From assembly GCF_947387525.1 (NCBI RefSeq), contig NZ_CANDNW010000015.1, positions 1 through 41,099 of the forward strand: a DNA stretch of 41,099 nt, in the 5' to 3' direction. Source of the DNA: Limosilactobacillus viscerum. GTDB lineage: Bacteria; Bacillota; Bacilli; Lactobacillales; Lactobacillaceae. Positions 1 through 8,020 of this stretch are shown here, piece by piece. The notes below the pieces were generated by a model, which saw only the letters and a program-made list of their open reading frames with translations, had not been told where the DNA came from and made no database searches. The position numbers were made by a program, and so were the translations under genes. Position 1 is the stretch's first letter, and each line of letters starts with the position of its first letter.

Positions 1-348
1 TGGTAACACCATTAAAGACCTTTATGGGTTTTCTTGTCCACTTAAATGTTCAACTTATATTTTACAATCTGCCAAATTAAATAAAGACAAGCAAATTAAA
101 AGAATCACAGTTCACCTGAAAAAATATGCACAACCCGTAAATGCATCTTTATACGTTTGAAAGACTCCATATCAACGTTTTACCACTAATAAATGCATAA
201 ATCACTAGCAAAAGATGAATATTTGCATTAGAATTTGATTATAAAGCGGTATAATCTCTTTTATTATGCAAAAAGACGACTATACTTAACCTTGTTAATT
301 ATTTTTAATGCAATTATTATTTTTGTAAATTTTTTTGGAGGCACTTTT
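1..348. other. Left-edge region without a supported gene
   Basis: This AT-rich stretch precedes the first permease gene. On the plus strand a frame open from base 2 stays open for 52 codons and stops with TGA at 158-160. It could be the tail of a gene cut by the window edge, but it has no recognisable motif. A TATAAT at 250-255 is a candidate -10 element for the permease, giving a leader of roughly 85 bases; the only -35 candidate (TTAGAA, 228-233, 16-base spacer) is poor. No RNA gene or repeat is seen. Confidence 0.4.
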
Positions 349-1854
349 ATGGATGAGAATAGTGGTAATAAAAAGGTAATTACTACCTTCGGCCTGGTGA
401 CGATGATCATTACCGCCATCTTCGGATTTGGTAATGTTTCAAACGCCTACCTGCAAATGGGCTACGGTAGTATTATCTGGTACGCATTGGCGGGGATTTG
501 TTTCTTCTTCCCATGCGGTTTAATGATGGCCGAATATGGTTCAACCTTCAAGGAAGCCAAGGGTGGTATTTATTCTTGGCTGGCCGGTTCTGTTGGTGAA
601 CGGGTTGCCTTTGTGGGGACCTTCGTTTGGTTGGCGTCCTGGATCGTGTGGATGGTTTCCACCGCTTCACGGATTTGGATTACTTTTTCTGCATTGATTT
701 TTGGTAAGGATACCACTCAGCAATGGCATGCCTTTGGTTTAACTTCGACCCAGTTCATTGGTGTCTTAGGGATCATCATGATCTTGGTCATCACCTACCT
801 GAGTTCACGGGGGATTAACTCCATTGCGAAGGTTGGTTCACTTGGTGGTATTTTCACCATTGCCGTTAACATCATCTTCGTAGTTGTCAGCTTTATTGTT
901 TTGATTGCGAACAAAGGTGCTTTGGCTCAACCAATTCATGGTGCAAGTTCATTCATCACTTCACCTAACCCACAATTCCAAAGCCCAATTGCAATTATTT
1001 CCTTTGTTGTTTATGCAATCTTCGCCTATGGTGGGATGGAATCACTTGGTTCCGTTACTGATAGTATGAAGAACCCTGAAAAGACTTTCCCACGTGGCTT
1101 GATCATTGCCAGCATCTTTACCATCGGTGCCTATGTTCTGATGATCTTCATGCTCGGTTGGTCAATCAACTACCAACAAGACCTGACCAAGAGTAATGTT
1201 AACTTGGGGAACGTTACTTACGTGGCATTCAACTACTTAGGGATTGCCCTTGGCAACTCACTTGGTTGGTCCCATGCTGCTGCATTAACCTGTGGTGTAA
1301 TCATGACCCGGATTGTTGCCTTAGCTCAGACATTAGGTTTCTTGGGTGCGCTCTTTATCTTACTGTACTCACCAATCAAGGCCTTCATCCTGGGTTCAAA
1401 CCCAGAATTATGGCCAAAGAAGCTGACTAAGCTGAACAAGGCGGGAATGCCTGCAAACGCAATGTGGGTTCAAGCAGTGATCGTTTGTGTCATCGTCTTC
1501 CTGGTTGCCTTTGGTGGTTCTGCCGCCCAAAAGTTCTACCTGATCCTGACTGATATGGCCAATGTTTCAACCTGTTTCCCATACCTCTTCTTAATTGGTG
1601 CCTTTCCATTCTTTAAGGCGAAGAAGGACCTCGACCGGCCATTCGTTGCATTTAAGAACCGGTTCTGGACTGACATCTTAGTTATCTTCGTTGAATTAAT
1701 CCTGATTGTCGGTATTGCATTTACCTTTATCCAACCATTACTGGAAAAGGATTACCAAACCGCATTCTGGACACTTGCTGGACCAATCTTCTTTGCAATT
1801 GTGGCCTTAGTCTTCTACCACTTTGCAGCCAAGAAGCGGCAAGTACAAAATTAA
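349..1854 (+). CDS. yjeM: YjeM-family APC-superfamily amino-acid permease
   Basis: Integral membrane amino-acid transporter of the APC superfamily, the group that includes glutamate:GABA-type antiporters. The protein (501 aa from this start) resembles Escherichia coli YjeM over its whole length as I recall it: an N-terminal FGFGNVSNAYLQMGYG helix, the MMAEYGSTFKEAKGGIYSW loop, ASPNP/TSPNPQFQS, FAIFAYGGMESLG, and a C-terminal PYLFLIGAFPFFKAKKDLDR stretch. About 12 membrane helices are visible. ATG 349 is chosen because GGAGG (337-341) lies 7 bases upstream. A longer in-frame reading from TTG 235 overlaps the putative promoter and has no ribosome site. The substrate is not known for the family. 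A terminator follows directly, so the gene is probably monocistronic. Confidence 0.85.
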   Translation: MDENSGNKKVITTFGLVTMIITAIFGFGNVSNAYLQMGYGSIIWYALAGICFFFPCGLMMAEYGSTFKEAKGGIYSWLAGSVGERVAFVGTFVWLASWIVWMVSTASRIWITFSALIFGKDTTQQWHAFGLTSTQFIGVLGIIMILVITYLSSRGINSIAKVGSLGGIFTIAVNIIFVVVSFIVLIANKGALAQPIHGASSFITSPNPQFQSPIAIISFVVYAIFAYGGMESLGSVTDSMKNPEKTFPRGLIIASIFTIGAYVLMIFMLGWSINYQQDLTKSNVNLGNVTYVAFNYLGIALGNSLGWSHAAALTCGVIMTRIVALAQTLGFLGALFILLYSPIKAFILGSNPELWPKKLTKLNKAGMPANAMWVQAVIVCVIVFLVAFGGSAAQKFYLILTDMANVSTCFPYLFLIGAFPFFKAKKDLDRPFVAFKNRFWTDILVIFVELILIVGIAFTFIQPLLEKDYQTAFWTLAGPIFFAIVALVFYHFAAKKRQVQN

Positions 1855-1876
1855 ATTTGAAAATTGTAATATTAAA

Positions 1877-1912
1877 AGAGACCAGCGACGCGAGCGTCAC
1901 CGGTCCTTTTTT
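1877..1912 (+). terminator. Rho-independent terminator after yjeM
   Basis: An imperfect stem (GACC..GACG pairing with CGTC..GGTC around a CGAG loop) is followed by a T-rich run. It lies 22 bases after the permease stop. Confidence 0.75.
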
Positions 1913-1920
1913 GCTATAAT
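1912..1920 (+). promoter_or_regulatory. Extended -10 promoter element for the yihY-like gene
   Basis: TGCTATAAT is a perfect extended -10. It starts right at the end of the upstream terminator and lies about 30 bases before the GTG start of the next gene. No good -35 is seen, which extended -10 promoters tolerate. Confidence 0.4.
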
Positions 1921-1949
1921 AGCCCTATATTATCAGAGGGAGTAGGAAT

Positions 1950-2855
1950 GTGAAGAATGAGCCAGGAAAACTGAAGAATTTTATCATGCTGTTCATGCGG
2001 CACTTCACCATGGCGCAGATTTCGAGTTCAGCGGCGATGTTGGCTTACTATACGCTTCTATCGATTTTTCCCGCGGTCTTGGTGGTTGGAAACCTTCTGC
2101 CAATGGTGGGAATTGATGCAAAAACGGTTCTTAGCTACTTACAGACCGCTGTCCCATCATCAGTCTACAGCTTTATTAAGCCGCTGATCTTCGACTTCCT
2201 TCAACGGGGGAGTGGAGGACTGCTGACCACCGGGGCCTTAATTGCTCTCTGGTCTACCAGCCAGGGGATTGCTGCTTTTCAGCGGTCAGTTAATTTGACC
2301 TATGATGTAGCCCGTAACCAGAATCCGGTTATTAACCGGGTTGTTTCCTTTATCTGGATGATCGTGGTTCTTGTACTCATCTTTACAATTATCCTCTTAT
2401 ACGGTTTTGGTGAGCAGGTGCTGAACAGTATTCAGCCACTTTTTCAATTCAACCGGCGCTACATTTCGATCTTCAGTTCTCTGCGGTGGCCAGTAACATT
2501 GGCGGTCCTGTTTATTGCGATGACTTTGCTGTACTACTTTGTTCCTAATGCAAAGGTGCGGTTACGATATGCTGCAAGTGGTGCATTTATTGTTTCGTTG
2601 ATGTGGATGGGACTGTCACGACTGTTTTCCTACTACACGATTTTATTCAAGCACGGTGTTACCTCGTACCGGACGATTGGGGCTTTTATTGCAATGATGA
2701 TTTGGCTTGACCTTTCAGGATATGTCATTATGCTGGGGGCAGTTATTAATGCGACCCTCCAGGAAGCACATGAGGGAACACTTGAAGAGCGGGAACACTT
2801 CTGGCAATTGGTTGATGCCGAGGACTTATTTAATAAGAAGAAAGAGCATAAATAA
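1950..2855 (+). CDS. yihY: YihY/BrkB-family inner-membrane protein
   Basis: A 301-aa polytopic membrane protein of the YihY/virulence-factor-BrkB family. Early versions of this family were misnamed ribonuclease BN, and its function is unsettled. Family hallmarks are the N-terminal SSSAAMLAYYTLLSIFPA segment, WSTSQGIAAFQRSVNLTYD, the PNAKVRLRYAASGAF region and the late SYRTIGAFIAMMIWLDLSGYVIMLGA helix; about six transmembrane helices are apparent. The start is GTG 1950, preceded by AGAGGG/AGTAGGA at 1935-1947. It has its own extended -10 promoter and no partner gene in the same direction, so it is probably monocistronic. The charged C-terminus (EEREHFWQLVDAEDLFNKKKEHK) is predicted cytoplasmic. 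Confidence 0.88.
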   Translation: MKNEPGKLKNFIMLFMRHFTMAQISSSAAMLAYYTLLSIFPAVLVVGNLLPMVGIDAKTVLSYLQTAVPSSVYSFIKPLIFDFLQRGSGGLLTTGALIALWSTSQGIAAFQRSVNLTYDVARNQNPVINRVVSFIWMIVVLVLIFTIILLYGFGEQVLNSIQPLFQFNRRYISIFSSLRWPVTLAVLFIAMTLLYYFVPNAKVRLRYAASGAFIVSLMWMGLSRLFSYYTILFKHGVTSYRTIGAFIAMMIWLDLSGYVIMLGAVINATLQEAHEGTLEEREHFWQLVDAEDLFNKKKEHK

Positions 2856-2911
2856 GAGATTTCTCCGACTCTTGGTGGGGGAACCGAATTACTATCGTGA
2901 TACTCGAAAAA

Positions 2912-2949
2912 GGAGACCAGGAAGGAAATGAATCTTCTTCCTAGTCTCC
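2912..2949 (-). terminator. Terminator of the DUF1659-DUF2922 operon
   Basis: GGAGACcAGGAAG pairs with CTTCCTaGTCTCC around a short loop. Read on the minus strand the hairpin is followed by TTTTTC, so it terminates the minus-strand operon. It may also slow plus-strand transcripts leaving the yihY-like gene. Confidence 0.75.
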
Positions 2950-2963
2950 CAGTTTGTGTAAAA

Positions 2964-3197
2964 CTAAGCTACTTTTGCCTCATCATTAAAGATAACGGTA
3001 GAAACAGTGTCGACGTACTTAGCCGAAACTGGCGTAACGTACATCACGTCATCGCCCTTAGTGAAGGCATGGGCGGCGGCAATCTTTTCCATTGCCTCGC
3101 GGACGGTTTCGGCGGAGAGGTTTTCACTGGCGTAGCTAAGCTTCAAGAGGTGTTTCTTACCAAGGCTGCCCTTGAAAGTTAAATTAAGAGTCTTCAT
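2964..3197 (-). CDS. DUF2922 domain protein
   Basis: A 77-aa soluble protein matching the small DUF2922 family: it starts KTLNLTFKGSLGKKHLLKL, has a central SAETVREAMEKIAAAHAF helix, and ends TVSTVIFNDEAKV. No function is established. A GGAAG ribosome site lies about 8 bases before the ATG. It is the second gene of a two-gene minus-strand operon; the preceding DUF1659 gene stops 24 bases upstream. This pair is commonly found together in Firmicutes, often near recombination or surface genes. No signal peptide or membrane segment is present. Confidence 0.8.
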   Translation of the reverse strand: MKTLNLTFKGSLGKKHLLKLSYASENLSAETVREAMEKIAAAHAFTKGDDVMYVTPVSAKYVDTVSTVIFNDEAKVA

Positions 3198-3221
3198 GTG
3201 AGAGAACTTCCTTTCTTAGAT

Positions 3222-3434
3222 TTATTCGGTAACTAATTCTTCGGTAGTAATAATATTAGTGGCAGTACACTTTTCGGCGGTCAAGCTTTCGATGGCGCTG
3301 CTTACTAAGGTCAGTTGGTCACTAGTAAGGTTGGCGGCGGCATTGTTAAAGAGGCGCTTGACCCCCTTAGGATGCTTGTCCCCAACGAGGGTTAGTTGTA
3401 CCTTTGCTGACTTAAATTGACGTTCCATACTCAT
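3222..3434 (-). CDS. DUF1659 domain protein
   Basis: A 70-aa protein of the DUF1659 family: an N-terminal QFKSAKVQLTLVGDKHPKG strand region, a KRLFNNAAANLTSDQLTLVSSAIESL helix, and a C-terminal TNIITTEELV strand. I place the start at the ATG of MSMERQ because an AGGAGT site lies 7 bases upstream on the minus strand. A 14-codon extension to 3476 has no ribosome site. The gene is divergent from recX and heads the operon with the DUF2922 gene. Function unknown. Confidence 0.78.
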   Translation of the reverse strand: MSMERQFKSAKVQLTLVGDKHPKGVKRLFNNAAANLTSDQLTLVSSAIESLTAEKCTATNIITTEELVTE

Positions 3435-3534
3435 GCTGAGCACTCCTTTGTTTTGTATTTGGTAAGTGGTGATCACTGCTTACACTTATATAAACGAATG
3501 AGCGGTGAAAAAATGAAGGGGGAATTTTTAAAAA

Positions 3535-4335
3535 ATGGCGAAGATTTCAAAAATTGAAGCGCAAAAGCGGAAGGGCCGCTATAATGTTTATTTAGATGGC
3601 AAGTATGCCTTCCCAGTGGCCGAAAGTGTCTTGGTTAAGTTTCGCCTGATGAAGGGGATGGAACTTGATAAAGACCAGGTTAAGGTGATTACTACTGCGG
3701 ACCAACAGGCACAGGCTTATTCCAAAATTTTGGATTACTTGTCTTATCAGATGCGGTCGGAAAGTGAAGTGGTAAAAAAGCTTCATGACTTGGCGACACC
3801 TGAAGAATTTATTCCGCCGATTATGACAAAATTGCGGGAACGGCGACTAGTTGATGACCACCAGTACGCAATTTCGTATGTCCAGACAATGATGACGACG
3901 AGTTTGAAGGGGCCGGGAGTCATTCGTCAGCACCTTCGCTTGAAGAAGGTTGGGGAGAATGATATTGAGGCGGCACTGCAAAACTTTACGGCGGAAGACC
4001 AGTTGGAAAATGCTAGTAAGCTGGCGAAAAAGCTCTTTAAACGCTACCACCACCAGCCAACTTTTCGACAAGAGCAGAAGGTACGGCAGGGGTTGTTGAC
4101 TAAGGGCTACAGTGGTGACCTGTACGATCAAATAAAGGACCAAGTAATCCCCGAAGAAGATCCGGATCAACAGGCGGAATTGCTGGCAAACCAGGCTACA
4201 AAAGTCTGGCACCGTTACCGGCGCTATACGGGGATGGACCGTGAGCGGCGTTTTAAGCAGGCAATGTTCCGGAAAGGCTTTGACCTTGATGCCGTTCAGC
4301 AATGGTTGGCCGAAAACGAGGAAGACCTTTCATAA
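3535..4335 (+). CDS. recX: RecX, regulator of RecA
   Basis: A 266-aa cytoplasmic regulatory protein that binds and inhibits or modulates RecA filaments. RecX features are the N-terminal beta region (YNVYLDGKYAFPVAESVLVK), followed by helical triplet repeats: ILDYLSYQMRSESEVVKKL, LRERRLVDDHQYAISYV and VIRQHLRLKKVGENDIEAAL, then a second set toward the C-terminus (RRYTGMDRERRFKQAMFRKGF). The length matches long Gram-positive RecX proteins. ATG 3535 follows AAGGGGGA (3516-3522) with a somewhat long spacing of 12 bases. It is divergent from the DUF1659 gene and is the last flanking gene before the EPS cluster. Confidence 0.9.
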   Translation: MAKISKIEAQKRKGRYNVYLDGKYAFPVAESVLVKFRLMKGMELDKDQVKVITTADQQAQAYSKILDYLSYQMRSESEVVKKLHDLATPEEFIPPIMTKLRERRLVDDHQYAISYVQTMMTTSLKGPGVIRQHLRLKKVGENDIEAALQNFTAEDQLENASKLAKKLFKRYHHQPTFRQEQKVRQGLLTKGYSGDLYDQIKDQVIPEEDPDQQAELLANQATKVWHRYRRYTGMDRERRFKQAMFRKGFDLDAVQQWLAENEEDLS

Positions 4336-4342
4336 GTGTTCA

Positions 4343-4370
4343 TTTACTGGTATTATTAATTAGATATATT
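4343..4370 (+). promoter_or_regulatory. Candidate promoter of the EPS operon
   Basis: TTTACT (4343-4348), a 16-base spacer and TATATT (4365-4370) lie between recX and the priming transferase. No terminator separates recX from the cluster, so readthrough is also possible. Confidence 0.35.
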
Positions 4371-4392
4371 ACTTTATAGAAGAGAACGGAAA

Positions 4393-5046
4393 ATGAAGAA
4401 TACAAGTATTCATATTAATGAGCAAAAACTGAATCACCAGTACGGCTACCGGTTTATTAAGCGGCTATTTGATATTGTTGCTTCTTCAATTGCGGTGGTG
4501 ATACTGAGTCCTGTCTTTTTGATTATTGCCATCTGCATTAAAGTGGATGATCCGAAGGGGCCGGTATTCTATTCCCAGACTCGGGTCGGTAAAGATGGCA
4601 AGCACTTTAAAATGTATAAATTTCGTTCAATGGTAACGAATGCTGACGAGCTTTTAGCGGAATTACAGGCTAAAAATGAAGTTAGTGGTGCAATGTTTAA
4701 AATGAAAAATGACCCACGAATTACCAAAGTGGGTCATTTTATCCGTAAATATAGTTTGGATGAGCTACCTCAGTTGATCAACGTGATCGGCGGTTCAATG
4801 ACAATTGTTGGACCACGGCCACCGCTAGTTAGTGAAGTAGCTCAATATTCTGATTATGATAAGCAACGGTTGATGGTAAAGCCGGGTGCGACAGGAATGT
4901 GGCAGGTTGGTGGCCGAAATGACGTTGACTTTGCTGAGATGGTCGAACTTGACCTGACATATATTCAAGAACGGTCAATTTGGCTTGATCTTAAGATTAT
5001 GTTTGAAACGGTTAAAATTATGATTGTGCCTAATGGGGCATATTAA
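4393..5046 (+). CDS. Priming sugar-phosphate transferase (undecaprenyl-phosphate)
   Basis: Starts EPS synthesis by moving a sugar-1-phosphate from a UDP-sugar to undecaprenyl phosphate at the cytoplasmic face of the membrane. The 217-aa protein is the short, monotopic type of the bacterial sugar-transferase family. It has one membrane segment at about residues 25-50 (FDIVASSIAVVILSPVFLII), then the catalytic core with KMYKFRSMVTNADE, the NDPRITKVGHFIRKYSLDELPQL block, GSMTIVGPRPP and KPGATGMWQVGGRN. It lacks the N-terminal multi-helix region of WbaP-type enzymes. The sugar (glucose, galactose or an amino sugar) cannot be read from sequence. It lies 57 bases after recX and leads the co-directional EPS genes. 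A strong internal hairpin at 4706-4740 is noted separately. Confidence 0.88.
   Translation: MKNTSIHINEQKLNHQYGYRFIKRLFDIVASSIAVVILSPVFLIIAICIKVDDPKGPVFYSQTRVGKDGKHFKMYKFRSMVTNADELLAELQAKNEVSGAMFKMKNDPRITKVGHFIRKYSLDELPQLINVIGGSMTIVGPRPPLVSEVAQYSDYDKQRLMVKPGATGMWQVGGRNDVDFAEMVELDLTYIQERSIWLDLKIMFETVKIMIVPNGAY
4706..4740. repeat. Perfect 12-bp inverted repeat inside the priming transferase gene
   Basis: AAAATGACCCAC (4706-4717) and GTGGGTCATTTT (4729-4740) are exact reverse complements with an 11-base loop. The stem ends in TTTT, so the RNA would resemble a weak intrinsic terminator within the coding region. Confidence 0.7.
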
Positions 5047-5064
5047 TGAAATGGGAGAACAACA

Positions 5065-5826
5065 GTGGACGTAAAAGTATTAGTAGCTGCACATAAGAAT
5101 TATGCAATGCCTAAGGATGACCTCTACCTGCCAGTGTTCGTTGGCAAAGAGATCCATCCTGATGTTAACCATACTTTTCAAGGTGATAATACAGGAGATA
5201 ATATCTCTGCTAAGAACCCCACCTATAATGAGCTGACGGCAATTTATTGGGGGTGGAAGAACCTTGACTTAGATGCGATGGGTTTGGTTCACTACCGTCG
5301 TTACCTTAGTATGAACCACCGTAAGGATTTGAATGATGTCTTATCACGGCAACAGGCAGAAGCTCTATTAGCTAATCATGATATTATTTTGCCACCAAAG
5401 CGAAACTACTACATTGAAAGTAATGAATCTCATTACCTACATGCGCACCATCACGAACCCTTTGAAGTAATGCGGAAAGTTATTACGGAAAAGTATCCGG
5501 AATATTTGCCTTCTTTTGAAAAGGTAATGAAGCGGACTTGGGCGCACATGTTCAATATGTTTGTTATGAAGAAGCAACCCTTAAATGAGTATTGTACTTG
5601 GATGTTTGATGTCTTAGCGGAAGTTGAGAAACAAACGGACATCAGTAGTTATTCAACCTATGAAAAACGAGTATATGGTTTTTTGAGTGAATTATTACTT
5701 GATGTCTGGCTGGATAAGAATTCACAATACTCTACCGTTGAGGTTAAGTATGTCTTTATGGAGCATACCAATTGGTTTAAAAAGGGTGGTAAGTTTATCC
5801 TTCGTAAAATTACTGGTCACGCATAG
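5065..5826 (+). CDS. DUF4422 glycosyltransferase
   Basis: A 253-aa soluble protein of the DUF4422 family, which occurs in capsule/EPS loci and is regarded as glycosyltransferase. Family signs are KVLVAAHKNYAMP at the N-terminus, NPTYNELTAIYWGWKN, the GLVHYRRYLS motif at about residue 70, ILPPKRNYYIES, and HMFNMFVMKK near residue 165. It probably adds an early sugar to the priming lipid-linked sugar. GTG 5065 is preceded by GGGAG (5053-5057), and it follows the priming gene by 18 bases, so the two are very likely co-transcribed. Donor and acceptor sugars are unknown. Confidence 0.75.
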   Translation: MDVKVLVAAHKNYAMPKDDLYLPVFVGKEIHPDVNHTFQGDNTGDNISAKNPTYNELTAIYWGWKNLDLDAMGLVHYRRYLSMNHRKDLNDVLSRQQAEALLANHDIILPPKRNYYIESNESHYLHAHHHEPFEVMRKVITEKYPEYLPSFEKVMKRTWAHMFNMFVMKKQPLNEYCTWMFDVLAEVEKQTDISSYSTYEKRVYGFLSELLLDVWLDKNSQYSTVEVKYVFMEHTNWFKKGGKFILRKITGHA

Positions 5827-5847
5827 TCAAAGTAGGGAGGCTCTTTT

Positions 5848-6777
5848 GTGACAAAGCTGTCAATAGTTGTACCGTGTTATAACGAGCAGGAAGCAATCCC
5901 GCTTTTTTACCCCGCGGTAGAGAAAGTTGTTAAGAAAATGCCGGTTGAGGTTGAATACTGGTTTGTCAACGATGGCTCGGCAGACCAGACGCTCGATGAA
6001 TTACGTAAGCTTCATGACCAGGATCCAGAGCATGTACACTATGTCTCATTTTCCCGGAACTTTGGTAAGGAGGCAGGACTGTATGCGGGGCTTAAAGCGG
6101 CAACGGGCGATTATGTCGTGGTAATGGATGTTGACCTGCAAGACCCACCTGAATACCTGCCAGAGATGTACCATGAAGTTTCAACCGGTGAATACGATTG
6201 TGTGGGGATGCGAAGAACTGACCGGAAGGGTGAAGCTAAGTTTAAGTCCTTCTTAAGTGATCAGTTTTACAACGTAATTAATAAAATTTCCGATACTAAG
6301 ATTGTTTCTGGTGCTCGTGACTACCGGATGATGACGCGGCAAATGGTTAATGCTGTTTTGTCATTAACAGAATATAACCGGTTTTCAAAGGGGATTTTTA
6401 ACTGGGTTGGCTTTAAGACGAAGTACCTTCCCTATAAGAATGTTGAACGGGTTGCCGGTACGACTGACTGGTCAACTTGGAAATTATTTAAGTATGCAAT
6501 TGACGGAATTACTGATTTCTCTGAAGCACCTCTGGCAATTGCTACCTGGACTGGTGGCATTTCGGCCTTCATTGCTGTTATTGGAATAATATTTATAGTT
6601 ATTCGACATTTTGTTGTTCCAAATAGTAGCGCGTTTGGTTGGGCGTCAATGGTCTGTATCATGCTCTTTATTGGTGGTGTTCAACTTTTTTGTCTCGGAA
6701 TTGTTGGTCGCTATATTGGCCGGATCTATATGCAGACAAAGCATCGCCCAATTTATATTATTAAAGAGAAAAAGTAG
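5848..6777 (+). CDS. GtrB/DPM1-like polyprenyl-phosphate glycosyltransferase (GT2)
   Basis: A 309-aa GT2 enzyme of the type that transfers a hexose from a nucleotide sugar to undecaprenyl phosphate (GtrB/CsbB/DPM1-like). The N-terminal catalytic domain has LSIVVPCYNEQEAIP, FVNDGSADQT, FSRNFGKEAGLYAGL, the metal-binding DVDLQDPPE, and SGARDYRMM with VGFKTKYLPY. Two C-terminal membrane helices (about 230-255 and 265-290) and the terminal VGRYIGRIYMQTKHRPIYII are typical of the family. GTG 5848 has a strong AGGGAGG (5834-5840). It follows the DUF4422 gene by 21 bases. In this context it may supply a side-branch sugar or decorate the EPS or another wall polymer. A second member of the family lies at 38148-39119. 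Confidence 0.85.
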   Translation: MTKLSIVVPCYNEQEAIPLFYPAVEKVVKKMPVEVEYWFVNDGSADQTLDELRKLHDQDPEHVHYVSFSRNFGKEAGLYAGLKAATGDYVVVMDVDLQDPPEYLPEMYHEVSTGEYDCVGMRRTDRKGEAKFKSFLSDQFYNVINKISDTKIVSGARDYRMMTRQMVNAVLSLTEYNRFSKGIFNWVGFKTKYLPYKNVERVAGTTDWSTWKLFKYAIDGITDFSEAPLAIATWTGGISAFIAVIGIIFIVIRHFVVPNSSAFGWASMVCIMLFIGGVQLFCLGIVGRYIGRIYMQTKHRPIYIIKEKK

Positions 6778-6820
6778 TTTATGAGGGACAGTGTCGTTAG
6801 ATTCAATTAGAAGGATAATT

Positions 6821-8020
6821 ATGAAAATAAGATTATTTAACAATCAGGAAGAGATTGGTAAGAGATTATATTATTGCACTTTTGTTTATGCAAGTATCTT
6901 ATCCTTTCTCCTTGCTAGTAATTATGTACCAATGATTCCTAGCAAAATGGTTCACCGGCTTATTTATTTAGCGATTGTTGCACTGTTCGTGAAAATATAT
7001 GCATTAGATTATTGCAACTTAAAAGAAATTATTGGTAAGTCGATGGTTTTGATATTAGCGATAATTAGTTGGCGATTATCAAGGAATACTGATATATTAC
7101 TTTATGTTAGTTTCATACTTGGTGCTAGGAACGTTAACTTTCGTGAAATAATAAAGCTCTTTTTTGTAACAATTGGGATTCTATTACTTGGGACGATTAT
7201 TATTTCGCAAGCTAATCTTGTTAAGGATGCGGTTTACATGAGGAAAGACTTCCACCGGCATTCTCTAGGAATTGGTTATCCAACAGATACTGGAGCCTAT
7301 GCTTTTTACTTATTGCTAGCTTATTACTACCTATTTTTTAAAAACTTAACATGGCGTTCATATGCAATTGTTGCATTTCTAGATGTTGTGCTGTATGAAG
7401 TAACACAAGCTCGAAACTCATGTGTGTTGATTTTATTGACTATTCCAATTATTTGGGTTGCACAGCTAGCAAGTAATGGTAACGTAATATCACGTGGAAT
7501 TGCTTCGTTTTATTGGATGATTGCTCCATTAGCTGCTTATTCAACACTCTTATTAGCATGGTTATATAATCCGAGTCGAATATTTAATATATTAGATAGA
7601 ATACTTTCGGGACGTTTAGGATTATCTCATAAGGCATTGGCTAAATATGGGATTTCATTTTTTGGACAACATGTTCATGAAAATGGCTGGGGAGGCGTTA
7701 AAGGACTCAAAAATTTCTATAAATTAAACTTCTCATATTTTTATATTGATTCATCATATATGCGGTTAGTGATTATTTATGGGTTGATTTTGGGAGTACT
7801 AATAGTCATTTGTATGACAGCTATTGCTTACCGTTCAACATTAAATCGAGAATATGCCTTAGCAGCAATTATTATGCTAATAGGTTTGCATTGTATTGTT
7901 GAGCAACATCTACTTGACCTAAGTTATAATCCTTTCTTGTTTGCATTATTAGCGGTGGTGCCGATGCTTACCATTAATAAAAAGATAGATAAATCTGGAG
8001 GAAATCATGATAGCAAATAA
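6821..8020 (+). CDS. Wzy-like polysaccharide polymerase (polytopic membrane protein)
   Basis: A 399-aa, very hydrophobic protein with about 10-11 predicted membrane helices and a long extracellular loop near the C-terminal third (DRILSGRLGLSHKALAKYG through FYKLNFSYFYIDSS). The IYGLILGVLIVICMTAI and IIMLIGLHCIVEQHLLDLSYNPFLFAL segments are typical of Wzy/O-antigen polymerases, which are too divergent for motif calling. The assignment therefore rests on topology plus position between transferases and the Wzz-like gene. ATG 6821 is preferred because AGAAGGA (6809-6815) sits 5 bases before it; a 10-codon longer start at 6791 is possible. The gene is clearly more AT-rich than recX or yjeM, as is usual for EPS polymerases. 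Confidence 0.68.
   Translation: MKIRLFNNQEEIGKRLYYCTFVYASILSFLLASNYVPMIPSKMVHRLIYLAIVALFVKIYALDYCNLKEIIGKSMVLILAIISWRLSRNTDILLYVSFILGARNVNFREIIKLFFVTIGILLLGTIIISQANLVKDAVYMRKDFHRHSLGIGYPTDTGAYAFYLLLAYYYLFFKNLTWRSYAIVAFLDVVLYEVTQARNSCVLILLTIPIIWVAQLASNGNVISRGIASFYWMIAPLAAYSTLLLAWLYNPSRIFNILDRILSGRLGLSHKALAKYGISFFGQHVHENGWGGVKGLKNFYKLNFSYFYIDSSYMRLVIIYGLILGVLIVICMTAIAYRSTLNREYALAAIIMLIGLHCIVEQHLLDLSYNPFLFALLAVVPMLTINKKIDKSGGNHDSK

Noticed and set aside
2707-2931. 74-codon plus-strand frame overlapping the end of the yihY-like gene
   Set aside because: Mostly inside the real gene in another frame and ends in the terminator hairpin; no ribosome site.
3847-4302. 151-codon minus-strand open frame opposite recX
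   Set aside because: It lies wholly antisense to a clear recX gene, has no ribosome site and no recognisable protein features.
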